Positions 8,668 to 17,051 are shown, counted from the first letter of the stretch. The stretch is 64,000 nucleotides of DNA from Arcicella sp040387735 (GCA_040387735.1 JAZKDE010000024.1:1-64000), one strand, 5' to 3'. The notes: generated from the letters alone by a model not told the origin. Made by a program: numbers and translations.

Positions 8668-8977
8668 ACAAATAGGATTTAAAATTGGGGAAATATTGGA
8701 TTATCGTCTATCCATTGATTATACTGAGTGAAAATAGTATTCGCTTTTTTTCGGGAATGAGATTATCCATGAACGCCTGCCGCTGAGAGCCATAGAGTTT
8801 TTAAGAAGTATTTTTCTCTGTGGCAAGCGTTCATGTGACTCTCTTTGTAACCTCAACGACGACTAAATATTTTCGGAAGTGTTGACGAAACTCAAAATGG
8901 CGACTTTAATAACCGATGACGGGGTGAAAAGTACAGACTTCCGAATATTTTTCTCAAAGCCTATTTTAAAACAGCTC
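8668..8977. other. structured spacer inside the P450 gene cluster
   Basis: This 310-base gap contains no convincing ORF but two long imperfect hairpins. In the first, 8768-8781 (CATGAACGCCTGCC) pairs with 8822-8835, with an inner continuation 8789-8797 to 8816-8824. In the second, 8865-8880 pairs with 8937-8952 around TCGGAAGT/ACTTCCGA. All other spacers from the P450 to the end of the cluster are 82 bases or less. It could be an attenuator, an mRNA processing site or a dispersed repeat; the sequence does not decide. Confidence 0.5.
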
Positions 8978-10792
8978 CTACGCAGTTTCCAAAATAAACA
9001 CTTCTCCCGTCGAACCATTTACTGAAATTCTATCGCCCGTTTTGATGGTTGTACTTGCTGAACCCGTTCCCGTAACGGCCGGTAAGCCATATTCACGGCA
9101 GACAATGGCAGCGTGTGACATCATTCCGCCAATATCGGTGACGGTTGCTTTGATTTTTCCGAAAACGGGAGCCCAACTTGGAGCGGTTACTCGGGTTACT
9201 AAAATCTCATCTTGTTGCAATAAGCCAAGTTCATCGGGGCTGGTAATTACCCGAGCAATTCCTTCAACTTTTCCTGATGAAGCGGCCATTCCTTTCAATT
9301 GATTGCCAATTTCGCCACTACTTAACCAACCCTGTACACTTTCAGAAGTAATTCCCCAAAGCATAATTGTGAATGGTTCAGTTACTACTGCTGGTGGTTC
9401 GTTGAAGGCTGGTTTTGGTGCTGCTGTTGAAAGTGCATCAATGATTTTTTTACGACGAGCAATTTCAGTTGGTAGATAATCTGGACCAATTGACGGTACG
9501 CCCATTGCCCATCCACGACCGTAATCGAATAATAATTGGTGAATTTCTTCTCGACGAAAATAAAACATATCATTGATGTCGTTGAAAAAACCTGCCTTCA
9601 CAAAAACCGCACTCAATTCACGCATTTTTCTCCAGAATACGCACATCGCCCAGTGTTCGATATAGAAATTATGATTTTCAACGTAAGGGAAAACAACACG
9701 AGCTAAGCCTAATTTTCCGTCAAAAGCCGCTTGAGCTTCTTCACTCGAAATAGAGTCACGGTATTCTTCCGTAATTCTTTCACGTTCTGCTGCAATGGCT
9801 TCGGTAGGACGGTCAATATTATCGCCTTTTTGTAAACGGGTAATATAGTCTTGAATGTAGCCGAAAGGAATTTCAAGGTGTTCAATCCAATATTTATCAG
9901 TTGAATAAAACCCATTTCCCGTTGTAAAATTGAACCAAGGATATTTTGCTCCTTCCCAAGCCGCAATCCATTGTTTTCCTGCCTCTGAATCTGCTAAAAT
10001 TGTCAAGGCTGAGTTAATATCATTGGTACAAATCACGTCATCAACGTTTATTTCAAGAGCCAATTTTGATAACTTTCTTAATTCTTCATCGGGACGAAAT
10101 AAATCTACTTCCACGCCTTGCACCATTTTGGCAATGGATAAGTCAGGAATTCCAGGGAAAGTTTCCTTGCAAAAGCCGAAGAAATCAAGGTATGCGGCAT
10201 AACCTAAATTCAAAAACTCAAAGTGATAATTCCATGTTTTATAACACAAATCAATCATCTTATCGTAATTCTGAATCATAAAATAGGTTGGGTCAAGTCC
10301 AATGCCATTTTTAACCCACTCAATATCAATTACTTCTGGAAGCTCCTTGAATTTAACCGCTTCCATTTCATCAATTACATTTTTTACTTTTTTATGCCAA
10401 TTTTCCAGTAAGTCATTCCAATTCATGAAATAATGCCCTGCACGTTCCAAAAATTGAGGAACACGGTCGCCAATTAATTCTGGTGCAACTCCCACGGGAC
10501 TCATGTAACAATAACCGTTATGAATTTTGAAATCAATACCATTTGCGGGTGGAATCAGCCATTGTCGAGTGTTGTATTGTCCCAAGCATTTTACGGCAAA
10601 TTCAACGGTAATGGCATCAAATGGTTTAAAAACATTGGGCCAGTGTTGAGAATCACAGAAAAAGAATTTTGACTCTTCATTTTCTTTCAAATTCTCCTGA
10701 AATACCATATAATACGGGTATAATTCTTTCCAACCTTCCGCTCCTTCGGGTGCTTTGTGGTCGTATGGACTGATGAATTTTTGCGATGACAT
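8978..10792 (-). CDS. PEP-synthase-like mobile-domain subunit (phenylphosphate-synthase alpha-like)
   Basis: A 604-residue protein. The last 100 residues form the phosphohistidine swivel domain of PEP-utilising enzymes: VTRVTAPSWAPVFGKI, then GGMMSHAAIV with the predicted phosphorylated His560, then CREYGLPAVTGTG. The first 480 or so residues show no PEP/pyruvate barrel motif I recognise and are rich in aromatics (PYYMVF, KYPWFNFTTGNGFY). The partner ATP-binding subunit is the next gene upstream (25-base gap). This split and these sizes match the alpha (about 70 kDa) and beta (about 40 kDa) subunits of Thauera phenylphosphate synthase. By analogy it would take phosphate from the partner via His560 and give it to a substrate bound by the N-terminal part. 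Confidence 0.8.
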   Translation of the reverse strand: MSSQKFISPYDHKAPEGAEGWKELYPYYMVFQENLKENEESKFFFCDSQHWPNVFKPFDAITVEFAVKCLGQYNTRQWLIPPANGIDFKIHNGYCYMSPVGVAPELIGDRVPQFLERAGHYFMNWNDLLENWHKKVKNVIDEMEAVKFKELPEVIDIEWVKNGIGLDPTYFMIQNYDKMIDLCYKTWNYHFEFLNLGYAAYLDFFGFCKETFPGIPDLSIAKMVQGVEVDLFRPDEELRKLSKLALEINVDDVICTNDINSALTILADSEAGKQWIAAWEGAKYPWFNFTTGNGFYSTDKYWIEHLEIPFGYIQDYITRLQKGDNIDRPTEAIAAERERITEEYRDSISSEEAQAAFDGKLGLARVVFPYVENHNFYIEHWAMCVFWRKMRELSAVFVKAGFFNDINDMFYFRREEIHQLLFDYGRGWAMGVPSIGPDYLPTEIARRKKIIDALSTAAPKPAFNEPPAVVTEPFTIMLWGITSESVQGWLSSGEIGNQLKGMAASSGKVEGIARVITSPDELGLLQQDEILVTRVTAPSWAPVFGKIKATVTDIGGMMSHAAIVCREYGLPAVTGTGSASTTIKTGDRISVNGSTGEVFILETA

Positions 10793-10817
10793 TGTTTATT
10801 GGAATTTAACGGTTAAA

Positions 10818-11888
10818 TTATTTTTTAGCACTAATTGGGTTCATTAGGGTATTTAAGATGCCTTCCATTCCCATTTTGATAGTGGAAGTTTCAGCTTTTT
10901 TCTGTGACCAAACGGTTTCTGGACGGCTTTGAAGTAAAGTGAAATTTTCTCCTTCGGGTAAATCGGCATCAATTGCCCACTCAATATCTTGTGGGCATTT
11001 GTAATGTTTTTCTATCACTTTTGAAATTCGACAAATCTCAATAATTTCTTTATCCGTCAAACTGCTTTGCGTGGCTCTTTCGTCTGTAATTTCTTGGGTT
11101 GAAACGCAACGATTTGCCTTGTCAGGAACGTGTTCAATGTGTTTATTTTGAATATTTGCTTTGAGAATTTCGAGCATAATTTTATCAACCAAGAAATTAT
11201 CAGGCGTAACTTCTCCTGAAACTACGGCTTCTCCCAAACCCCAAGAGGCATCAATAACAATTTTAGAACGGTCGCCATTAATTGGGTTGAGTGTCATCGA
11301 AACGCCAGCAGTACGAGCATTGACCATTTTCTGAACCACCACACTCATTAAAACTTCGCTTTCTTCAATGTTTTGATTTTTGCGGTAATTAATCGCCCGA
11401 GAAGTAAATAAACTTGCCCAACATTTACGCACATTTTCCAGTACTTCATCTTCTCCAACAACCCACAAATACGTATCTTGCTGACCCGCAAAGCTGGCAT
11501 CAGGCAGGTCTTCGGCGGTGGCACTTGAGCGAACGGCTACGGGTAGGTCTTCTTCCATCCCAGCCATCTGACAAAGCTTTTTGTATGATTCTTTGATGCT
11601 GGTTTCTACTTGCTTGGGTAATGGTCTTTCCAAAATCAAATGACGGATTTCTGCGGAACTTTTGTCTAAGTTTTCAATATTCGTACAATCAATGGCGTTG
11701 ACGATATTCATTATTAAAGCAGACAAATTTGCTTCCGTCAAAAAGGCGGAATAAGCATGAGTCGTGATTGAAAAACCAACTGGAACTGGTAAATTGGCGA
11801 TGCTCATACTTGCCAAACTTGCCCCTTTTCCACCAAGTAAATGATATTGTTCGGGTAATGCTTCTTTAAAAAATAGCGTGAAATCCAT
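10818..11888 (-). CDS. PEP-synthase-like ATP-grasp subunit (PPDK N-terminal domain only)
   Basis: A 356-residue protein equal to the ATP-binding N-terminal third of PEP synthase/pyruvate phosphate dikinase. Motifs are LLGGKGASLASM (17-28), VAVRSSATAEDLPDASFAGQ, NARTAGVSMTLNP, DASWGLGEAVVSGEVTPD and, near the end, QDIEWAID with LLQSRPETVWS. It stops right after this domain, with no swivel or PEP domain; those functions are supplied in part by the 604-residue protein encoded just downstream. The pair would transfer a phosphoryl group from ATP to the catalytic histidine of the partner. Related single-chain layouts occur in rifampin phosphotransferase. It lies 51 bases after the P450 stop. Confidence 0.85.
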   Translation of the reverse strand: MDFTLFFKEALPEQYHLLGGKGASLASMSIANLPVPVGFSITTHAYSAFLTEANLSALIMNIVNAIDCTNIENLDKSSAEIRHLILERPLPKQVETSIKESYKKLCQMAGMEEDLPVAVRSSATAEDLPDASFAGQQDTYLWVVGEDEVLENVRKCWASLFTSRAINYRKNQNIEESEVLMSVVVQKMVNARTAGVSMTLNPINGDRSKIVIDASWGLGEAVVSGEVTPDNFLVDKIMLEILKANIQNKHIEHVPDKANRCVSTQEITDERATQSSLTDKEIIEICRISKVIEKHYKCPQDIEWAIDADLPEGENFTLLQSRPETVWSQKKAETSTIKMGMEGILNTLMNPISAKK

Positions 11889-11939
11889 GATTTTGTAATC
11901 AGTTTGTTTAAAAGGTCTATTTGTTTTGTTATTAAAAAC

Positions 11940-13184
11940 TCAAACCCATTCAGTTTCCAGTGCAACGGGAGCCCTGAATGAAGTATTGAGAGCAAATTTA
12001 AAATTTTGATTGTGTGTTAGTGTTAAATTGGGTACTAAACGGGTGAGTTCTTCTAAAACCGTTTTAAATTCTAATTTTGCCAAAGGCGAACCTAAACAAA
12101 AATGGATGCCGTAGCCAAAAGATAAATGCTCTTTGGCGTTAGTTCTTTCAATATCAAAAGTGTCTCCTTGCGGAAAATTAGTTTCATCCCGATTGGCGGA
12201 ACCCATGACCAATAATAAATTTGAACCTGCGGGAATTTCTACGCCACCAACAACACTATCTTCAAGGGCTTTTCTACGCCACGAAAGAATAGATGGTGAA
12301 AACCTTAAAATTTCTTCGATAGCATTGGGAATGAGTGCATTATTTTTACAAATGGCTTGCCAACTTTCGGGATGCGACAATAATTCTCGTACACCATTTC
12401 CAATGAGTGAAGTCGTTGTTTCGTGTCCTGCAAATAATTGGCTGTAACAAATTGCGGCAATTTCTTTATCGGTTATTTCGTGTCCTTCGGCTTGTAGTTT
12501 TACCAAATCTCCAGGTAAATCATCGGAAGGATTTTCTTTGCGAAGAGCCACTAAATTTTGGCAATAATTCCAATAATTAACCATGTTTTGAGCATGAATC
12601 AATTGTTGGTCTTCGTCCAAATCTCCCCAAGTAATTAACAAACGACTTTCTGCCCAAGATTTTACTTTTTGTACGTCTTCATTGGGTACGCCCAAAAGCA
12701 TAAAAATTACTAAAGCGGGTAAATCATAAGCCAATTGTTTGATGATTTCGGCGTGACCATCGTCTTTAAATTGACTAATCATATCAATGGCTAAAGTACG
12801 AATGCGGGGTTCTAATTTCTTGAAACGACTCAATCCAAATGCCATACTGACGATTCGGCGGATACGAGTATGGTCGGGCGGAATGCGTCCTGAAAGCCCC
12901 GAAAGCCCAATCATCCCTTGCTCTTCCATCAATTGTTTTGCCTTCGGAGCAATGGGTTTGAATGGCGACTGAGCGTTTTCTGAAGTGTAAGTTTTCCAGT
13001 TACTAAAAATGGCTTTAATATCGTCATAACGAGTCACCACGTAATAGCCTAATTCTTGGCTGTAAAATACGGGTTGCTCATCTCTTGATTTTTTGTAAAA
13101 AGGGAAGGGATTTGATAAATCGAAGGGTTTAAACTCTTCGCTTATTTTATGGTATGGACAGCCAACAGACGTACTCATTAGCAT
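11940..13184 (-). CDS. cytochrome P450 monooxygenase
   Basis: A 414-residue soluble bacterial class I P450 with no membrane anchor. The heme loop FGYGIHFCLG carries the axial Cys363, the I-helix oxygen motif is AGHETTTSL (about 254-262), the K-helix is EEILR, and the C-helix HTRIRR contains heme-propionate-binding arginine. Electron donors are encoded in the same cluster (ferredoxin and reductase, 7-8 kb downstream). Two in-frame ATGs, 13184 and 13178, are equally possible. As first enzyme after the regulator it probably does the initiating hydroxylation. The bacterial CYP101/CYP108-like look hints at a terpenoid or other hydrophobic substrate, but this is weak. Confidence 0.93.
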   Translation of the reverse strand: MLMSTSVGCPYHKISEEFKPFDLSNPFPFYKKSRDEQPVFYSQELGYYVVTRYDDIKAIFSNWKTYTSENAQSPFKPIAPKAKQLMEEQGMIGLSGLSGRIPPDHTRIRRIVSMAFGLSRFKKLEPRIRTLAIDMISQFKDDGHAEIIKQLAYDLPALVIFMLLGVPNEDVQKVKSWAESRLLITWGDLDEDQQLIHAQNMVNYWNYCQNLVALRKENPSDDLPGDLVKLQAEGHEITDKEIAAICYSQLFAGHETTTSLIGNGVRELLSHPESWQAICKNNALIPNAIEEILRFSPSILSWRRKALEDSVVGGVEIPAGSNLLLVMGSANRDETNFPQGDTFDIERTNAKEHLSFGYGIHFCLGSPLAKLEFKTVLEELTRLVPNLTLTHNQNFKFALNTSFRAPVALETEWV

Positions 13185-13265
13185 TATATTTTAAGGTTGA
13201 TTCTAAATATTAATCAAACTTACAACGCTATTCTTTGGTTTTTCTTTGGTTTTTGTAGTACTATT

Positions 13266-14750
13266 TTAATTTTTTCTTAAAATATTCAAATATAATTCTC
13301 GTATTTCGGCAGAAGGTAATCCTAAATTGAATTTTTTGAGTGATTCCGTATAAATTCGGTATTGTCGATGAATGGCATCAAATCGTTGAGCTTCGGCGAG
13401 GGTAATCAGTTTTTCTTTATGGGCTGCTTCCAAACTTGGGTCTTCGGATAAGGCTTTATCGCAGTAAGTTATCGCCACGGATAAATTGCCCAATTGGCGG
13501 TGAATACTCGCCAAGCTATACAGCAATTTATGGTACATCTCACGGTACCAAAATCGTTTTCCCCAACACCAATCATTCTCATTATTTTCGATGTATTTCA
13601 GCGGAATATCATTAAATAAATCACCACTGTAAAGTCTTTCTGCCGACTCGTAACAGATTTTGGCTTGCTCAATATTATTTTCCTTAATGTGTTCATTTCC
13701 TTTGAAGCATAATTCCTGAAACATCGGAAGGTCAATCCAACTATCAAAGGGCAATCTCAAATAATAAATCGAACCTTGCAGGGTGATGAATGAAGATATT
13801 AAACTGCTATCTTGATTACCATTTAATACCATTCTCAAATACCGAATGGCGTGATAAAGTCGATTCATTGCTTGTTCTGTCGTGTCAGCATCTTGCCATA
13901 ATAAATCCGCTAACTCCTCGCCACTGGCTCCTTTTTCACCTCTTATTAATAGAAATGCAAAAATTGTTTTGAGTTTTTTCGTTGCTCCCGCTTTGGTATT
14001 CCAGTCGATGAGTTCGCCATTTTCTCGGTGAATTCTCAATTCGCCCAAGCACCTGATTTTCCATCTTCCTTCGTTGGTTTGGGCAATTTTTGTGGAGATT
14101 TTCTTTTCGATTGGGTAATTTTTCTTCTCCTCATTTTCTTCGCTTGAAAGTTGAACAACTGATTTTTTACGTTGCGAATCAATCTTAGAAAGCCAATAAT
14201 TGAAACGGGGTTTTAAGTGATTTTTCTTGATAATATTGGCGGGTAAAAAGTATGGATTGGGTTTTATTTCGTTTTCGGTATAAATTTCGGGATGCGAAAA
14301 AAGCCCCAACATGAGTTGTTCATCTAATAATATAGATTCGTTGTAAATGCAAACGATGGAGATATGATTGGTGAGTAAATATTTTTGAAAAGCTTCCTGC
14401 AATTCCCTCAGATAAATATCTCCCGATGGCGTTCTGACTGCCCAAGTCATTTCGCAAAAAATGACTAAATTCAAGTTCCCAGTATTAACGATTGCGTTTA
14501 CTTTTTGCTCAAGGGCTGCAATTACGGGTTTCGCTCGCACGACTTGCTCACGTAAATAAAAATCTGCGGAAGATACAATTTCTCCATTTTGAACTGCATA
14601 ATCAGCAATTTTCAAAGCTGTCTTAACGTAATTCAAAGCGTGTTCGTCGGCAATGTAAAGCCAATAATCGTGGTCAGAAAGTATTTTGGAGGTATTTTCC
14701 CACAAAATTTCTTCTTCAGAATTGAATAATCCTATAAAATGACTTTCCAT
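13266..14750 (-). CDS. BTAD/SARP-like transcription regulator with MEDS-like sensor domain
   Basis: A 494-residue protein with three parts. Residues 1-178 resemble the MEDS (DcmR-type) sensory domain, with FCEMTWAV at 98-105 and HPEIY...NPYFLP at 153-170. Residues 190-225 are a polar linker. Residues 229-310 look like the winged helix of SARP/OmpR-like regulators (CLGELRIHR, then ELADLLWQDADTTEQAMNRLYHA in two parts). Residues about 335-490 are a BTAD helical repeat region. It starts the cluster, 82 bases before the P450, and is the obvious candidate to sense the substrate and switch the genes on. The sensor assignment is from pattern only. Confidence 0.75.
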   Translation of the reverse strand: MESHFIGLFNSEEEILWENTSKILSDHDYWLYIADEHALNYVKTALKIADYAVQNGEIVSSADFYLREQVVRAKPVIAALEQKVNAIVNTGNLNLVIFCEMTWAVRTPSGDIYLRELQEAFQKYLLTNHISIVCIYNESILLDEQLMLGLFSHPEIYTENEIKPNPYFLPANIIKKNHLKPRFNYWLSKIDSQRKKSVVQLSSEENEEKKNYPIEKKISTKIAQTNEGRWKIRCLGELRIHRENGELIDWNTKAGATKKLKTIFAFLLIRGEKGASGEELADLLWQDADTTEQAMNRLYHAIRYLRMVLNGNQDSSLISSFITLQGSIYYLRLPFDSWIDLPMFQELCFKGNEHIKENNIEQAKICYESAERLYSGDLFNDIPLKYIENNENDWCWGKRFWYREMYHKLLYSLASIHRQLGNLSVAITYCDKALSEDPSLEAAHKEKLITLAEAQRFDAIHRQYRIYTESLKKFNLGLPSAEIRELYLNILRKN

Positions 14751-15080
14751 ATTGTTCTCAAAATGACAATTCTCGTTTTAGAGTACAATGATAAATAGAT
14801 TAAGGCTAAGTACAAGATGGCAAGTTGGAAGCGAGGATGATTTTCTAAAAAATAGGAAGAGAATATTCTGTATTTGATTGATTACAAAAAATTTGGCGAG
14901 CCTTATAAAGGTTCGCCAAAAAATATCACTAACACACCAAAATATAATTAAGTATTCCGCTAAGAACACAAAATGTATTTCTTGTCTATATATACGAGAT
15001 TCGTGAAAAAAAGTAACTCGGTTTTAAGAAAAAAGTTAAAATATAATATTAATGCTTTATTTAAGATGTGAATGTGGAAT
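14751..15080. other. intergenic region upstream of the regulator
   Basis: These 330 bases separate the regulator from the acyltransferase-like gene. The only distinct content is the hairpin element at 14889-14944 (separate entry). The rest is AT-rich and may hold the promoter of the P450 cluster. I see no convincing ORF; a 63-codon minus-strand frame at 14778-14969 covers the hairpin and looks accidental. Confidence 0.5.
14889..14944 (-). ncRNA. repeated leader-plus-hairpin element, copy 1 (possible sRNA or terminator)
   Basis: On the minus strand this reads TATTTTGGTGTGTTAGTGAT, a short AT spacer, then a stem (14910-14920 with 14892-14902, TTTGGCGAACC/GGCTCGCCAAA) followed by six T. A near-identical element lies on the plus strand at 47514-47570. 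Conservation covers the unpaired leader as well as the stem, which a plain terminator would not need. It lies about 140 bases after the acyltransferase-like gene and 140 bases before the regulator start. Confidence 0.45.
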
Positions 15081-16037
15081 TTAGAAAAGTATAAAATAGG
15101 TTTTTTTATCTGATAATTCTGCTCCTAAACTTCGTTTAAAGTGAGATAACCCTTCGTTTAAAATACCCTTATCAGTGGCGATCCCTAAGTCTAATATTTT
15201 AAAATTTTGTTGCTGAGTATATTCGTAAATTCCTGATAATAAAAAGGTTGTGGGGCTGTCTTTGAGGAAATCTTCGTGGTCAGCGAGATAAAAAGTGTAA
15301 AGTATCTCTTCGTTAATTTTAATGGTGACAGCTACTGCAATTGTTTGCTCATTTTGATAAACAGAGAAAAAATAAAAATTTTCTGGAAATTTCTGAAAAT
15401 GTTCAGTCAATTGTACCAAATCCATCGTCATTGGGCGATTTTTACGAATCCTTGAGCGTTCAATGAAAGCATGAAAATTCAATAAATCGGGATTGAGTTC
15501 TTGTTTGAAAATAAACTTATTTTTGTCTGCTTTTCGGAGTAACTGCTTGGCTCTTAAAGAAATGACGGTATTGTAAAATGATTTCTGACTGATTTTTATT
15601 TCAAAATTTTGTTCCGTGAATTTAATGTAAAACCCTAATTTTAAAAGGCAATTATCTTGTATTTCTTGCTGTTTTACCGAAAAATATCCAGCAGGATATG
15701 CATTCATCACAAGCTGCTTTAGGTTAGGTATTTTATCTTTTAAATGAGAAATTGACGCTACTAAAAAACTGGATAAAACATTTTCTGAAAGAGATTCGCT
15801 AAATTCAATTCCGCCAAAGGTTGCTTTGAGTGGAGAGTAGGCAATATTATTTTTGATAAGCACACTAAAACGTGCGTCAATAGTTCTTGTGACAATATTT
15901 TGCCAGTAAAAGGTATAAGATTCTTCCCCACCTTGATGCTGTAAATGGGCTATTTCATTGAAAAAATACCTTTTAAAATTGAAGAGGTTTTCAGCAGTAG
16001 CATTGGAATTTTCGGAGATGATTAATTGATATTTCAC
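15081..16037 (-). CDS. GNAT/FemAB-like acyltransferase
   Basis: A 318-residue protein without a signal peptide. The C-terminal half looks like the GNAT domain used by FemAB/BioF2-type acyltransferases: FHAFIERSRIRKNRPM, then FYFFSVYQNEQTIAVAVTI, LYTFYLADHEDFLKDSPTTF and IYEYTQQQNFKILDLGIAT, ending HFKRSLGAELSDKKTYF. The N-terminal half has no named match. The start is a GTG at 16035-16037; no upstream in-frame ATG exists before the terminator of the next gene. The substrate is unknown; cell-wall or lipid acylation is typical for this fold. Confidence 0.6.
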   Translation of the reverse strand: MKYQLIISENSNATAENLFNFKRYFFNEIAHLQHQGGEESYTFYWQNIVTRTIDARFSVLIKNNIAYSPLKATFGGIEFSESLSENVLSSFLVASISHLKDKIPNLKQLVMNAYPAGYFSVKQQEIQDNCLLKLGFYIKFTEQNFEIKISQKSFYNTVISLRAKQLLRKADKNKFIFKQELNPDLLNFHAFIERSRIRKNRPMTMDLVQLTEHFQKFPENFYFFSVYQNEQTIAVAVTIKINEEILYTFYLADHEDFLKDSPTTFLLSGIYEYTQQQNFKILDLGIATDKGILNEGLSHFKRSLGAELSDKKTYFILF

Positions 16038-16054
16038 GAGTCGAGAGTAAAAAT

Positions 16055-16089
16055 AAAAAGGATTTCAGGTTTAGCTTGAAATCCTTTTT
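16055..16089 (-). terminator. terminator of the 16.1-16.6 kb barrel gene
   Basis: A perfect 13-base stem, AAAAAGGATTTCA at 16055-16067 with its complement at 16077-16089, 9-base loop, T-tract within the stem. It lies 21 bases past the stop of the barrel gene and upstream of the GTG start of the acyltransferase-like gene. Confidence 0.8.
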
Positions 16090-16109
16090 GATGTCCCTTT
16101 CTAAATGAT

Positions 16110-16637
16110 TTATTTTTTCTTTGGGAGATAAACTTGAAGCCCTACTTGCAGACCAATGAGGTCACTTCTATACGATGAAATACCGCTCAATGAGCTAAAG
16201 GAGTTTCCATAAGTTCCCATGATGTCAATGGATACATAATTACTGACGAAATTAGCAAGTCCTGCACCAACGCTATAATTTGTTGAACCACCCTCCGTTT
16301 GAAATCCTAAACCGCCCAAAAAGAAAAATTTAGAAGACCTTTCATTGTTAAAATAATATCGAGCTTGTGGACCTATAACAGCATTGCTTCCAGTGCTAAC
16401 GTAAAGAATATTAGCCCCAAGAGCTACATTTTTAGAAATCATCTTAGCACCTGATAAACTTCCGTAAAATACATCAGAACCAGAAGCATTCAAGTAAGAA
16501 AGATTGCCTCCTAACAACCAAGTTCCTTTATCAAGGTAGGTAATCTCATCTTTTTGGGGAGATTCTTGAGCTTGTCCATTAGAAATAATAGGGGCGATTA
16601 AAAGACATAATGTCACGAAGATTTGCTTTTTAAACAT
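16110..16637 (-). CDS. small outer-membrane beta-barrel protein
   Basis: A 175-residue protein with a signal peptide (residues 1-22, ending ISNGQA). The mature chain consists of alternating short strands: TWLLGGNLSYLNAS, VALGANILYVS, GPQARYYFNN, FFFLGGLGFQT, SVGAGLANFV, LIGLQVGLQVYLP. Pattern and size fit the eight-stranded barrels (porin-family-like) common in Bacteroidota. It is a single-gene unit with its own terminator. Function unknown. Confidence 0.7.
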   Translation of the reverse strand: MFKKQIFVTLCLLIAPIISNGQAQESPQKDEITYLDKGTWLLGGNLSYLNASGSDVFYGSLSGAKMISKNVALGANILYVSTGSNAVIGPQARYYFNNERSSKFFFLGGLGFQTEGGSTNYSVGAGLANFVSNYVSIDIMGTYGNSFSSLSGISSYRSDLIGLQVGLQVYLPKKK

Positions 16638-16839
16638 GGTATAAGAGTTTAATTGATATGTGAGAAAACTTTAATAGATATGTTCAATGTAAGGAAGGGA
16701 CAAAGAGTAAAGTTTTCGGAAGGCAAGATATTATTTTCTTCTTGGTAGTCGTACTTTTGTGGTATAAAATCTGAAAATAGATTTATCAAAAGGTAAACCT
16801 TATTCAAATTATATGCGTTAGGAAAATAAAAACGAAAAT

Positions 16840-16992
16840 TTGGAAACTCAACAACCTCCTCAAAATAAGATTTTGGCATGGCTCAGACGACTTGGTTGGG
16901 CTGGATTTTTCTTCTTCTTGATAAAGGGAGTGACTCTTTATATAATTCTTCCGTATTTAATTGCCACTGGAGTGATTAGTTGTGAGAAATAG
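16840..16992 (+). CDS. small membrane protein, 50 aa
   Basis: A short plus-strand ORF not covered by any larger gene. It translates as (M)ETQQPPQNKILAWLRRLG followed by a hydrophobic helix GWAGFFFFLIKGVTLYI and a second apolar stretch ILPYLIATGVIS, ending CEK. In-frame TAG at 16819-16821 leaves only the TTG at 16840 as an obvious start. Support for a real gene is the basic-then-hydrophobic layout and an 18-base-pair terminator starting 5 bases after the stop. It would be an inner-membrane miniprotein; function unknown. Confidence 0.6.
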   Translation: METQQPPQNKILAWLRRLGWAGFFFFLIKGVTLYIILPYLIATGVISCEK

Positions 16993-16996
16993 GATT

Positions 16997-17037
16997 ACAC
17001 AATAAAGGCTTCGCAGTGAGCGAAGCCTTTATTGTGT
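16997..17037. terminator. strong bidirectional terminator
   Basis: A perfect 18-base stem (16997-17014 with 17020-17037; core AATAAAGGCTTCGC) with a 5-base loop. It lies between the 50-codon plus-strand gene and the convergent YtxH-like gene, whose stop is at 17052, and can end both transcripts. Confidence 0.85.
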
Positions 17038-17051
17038 ATTAGAAATCTGAC

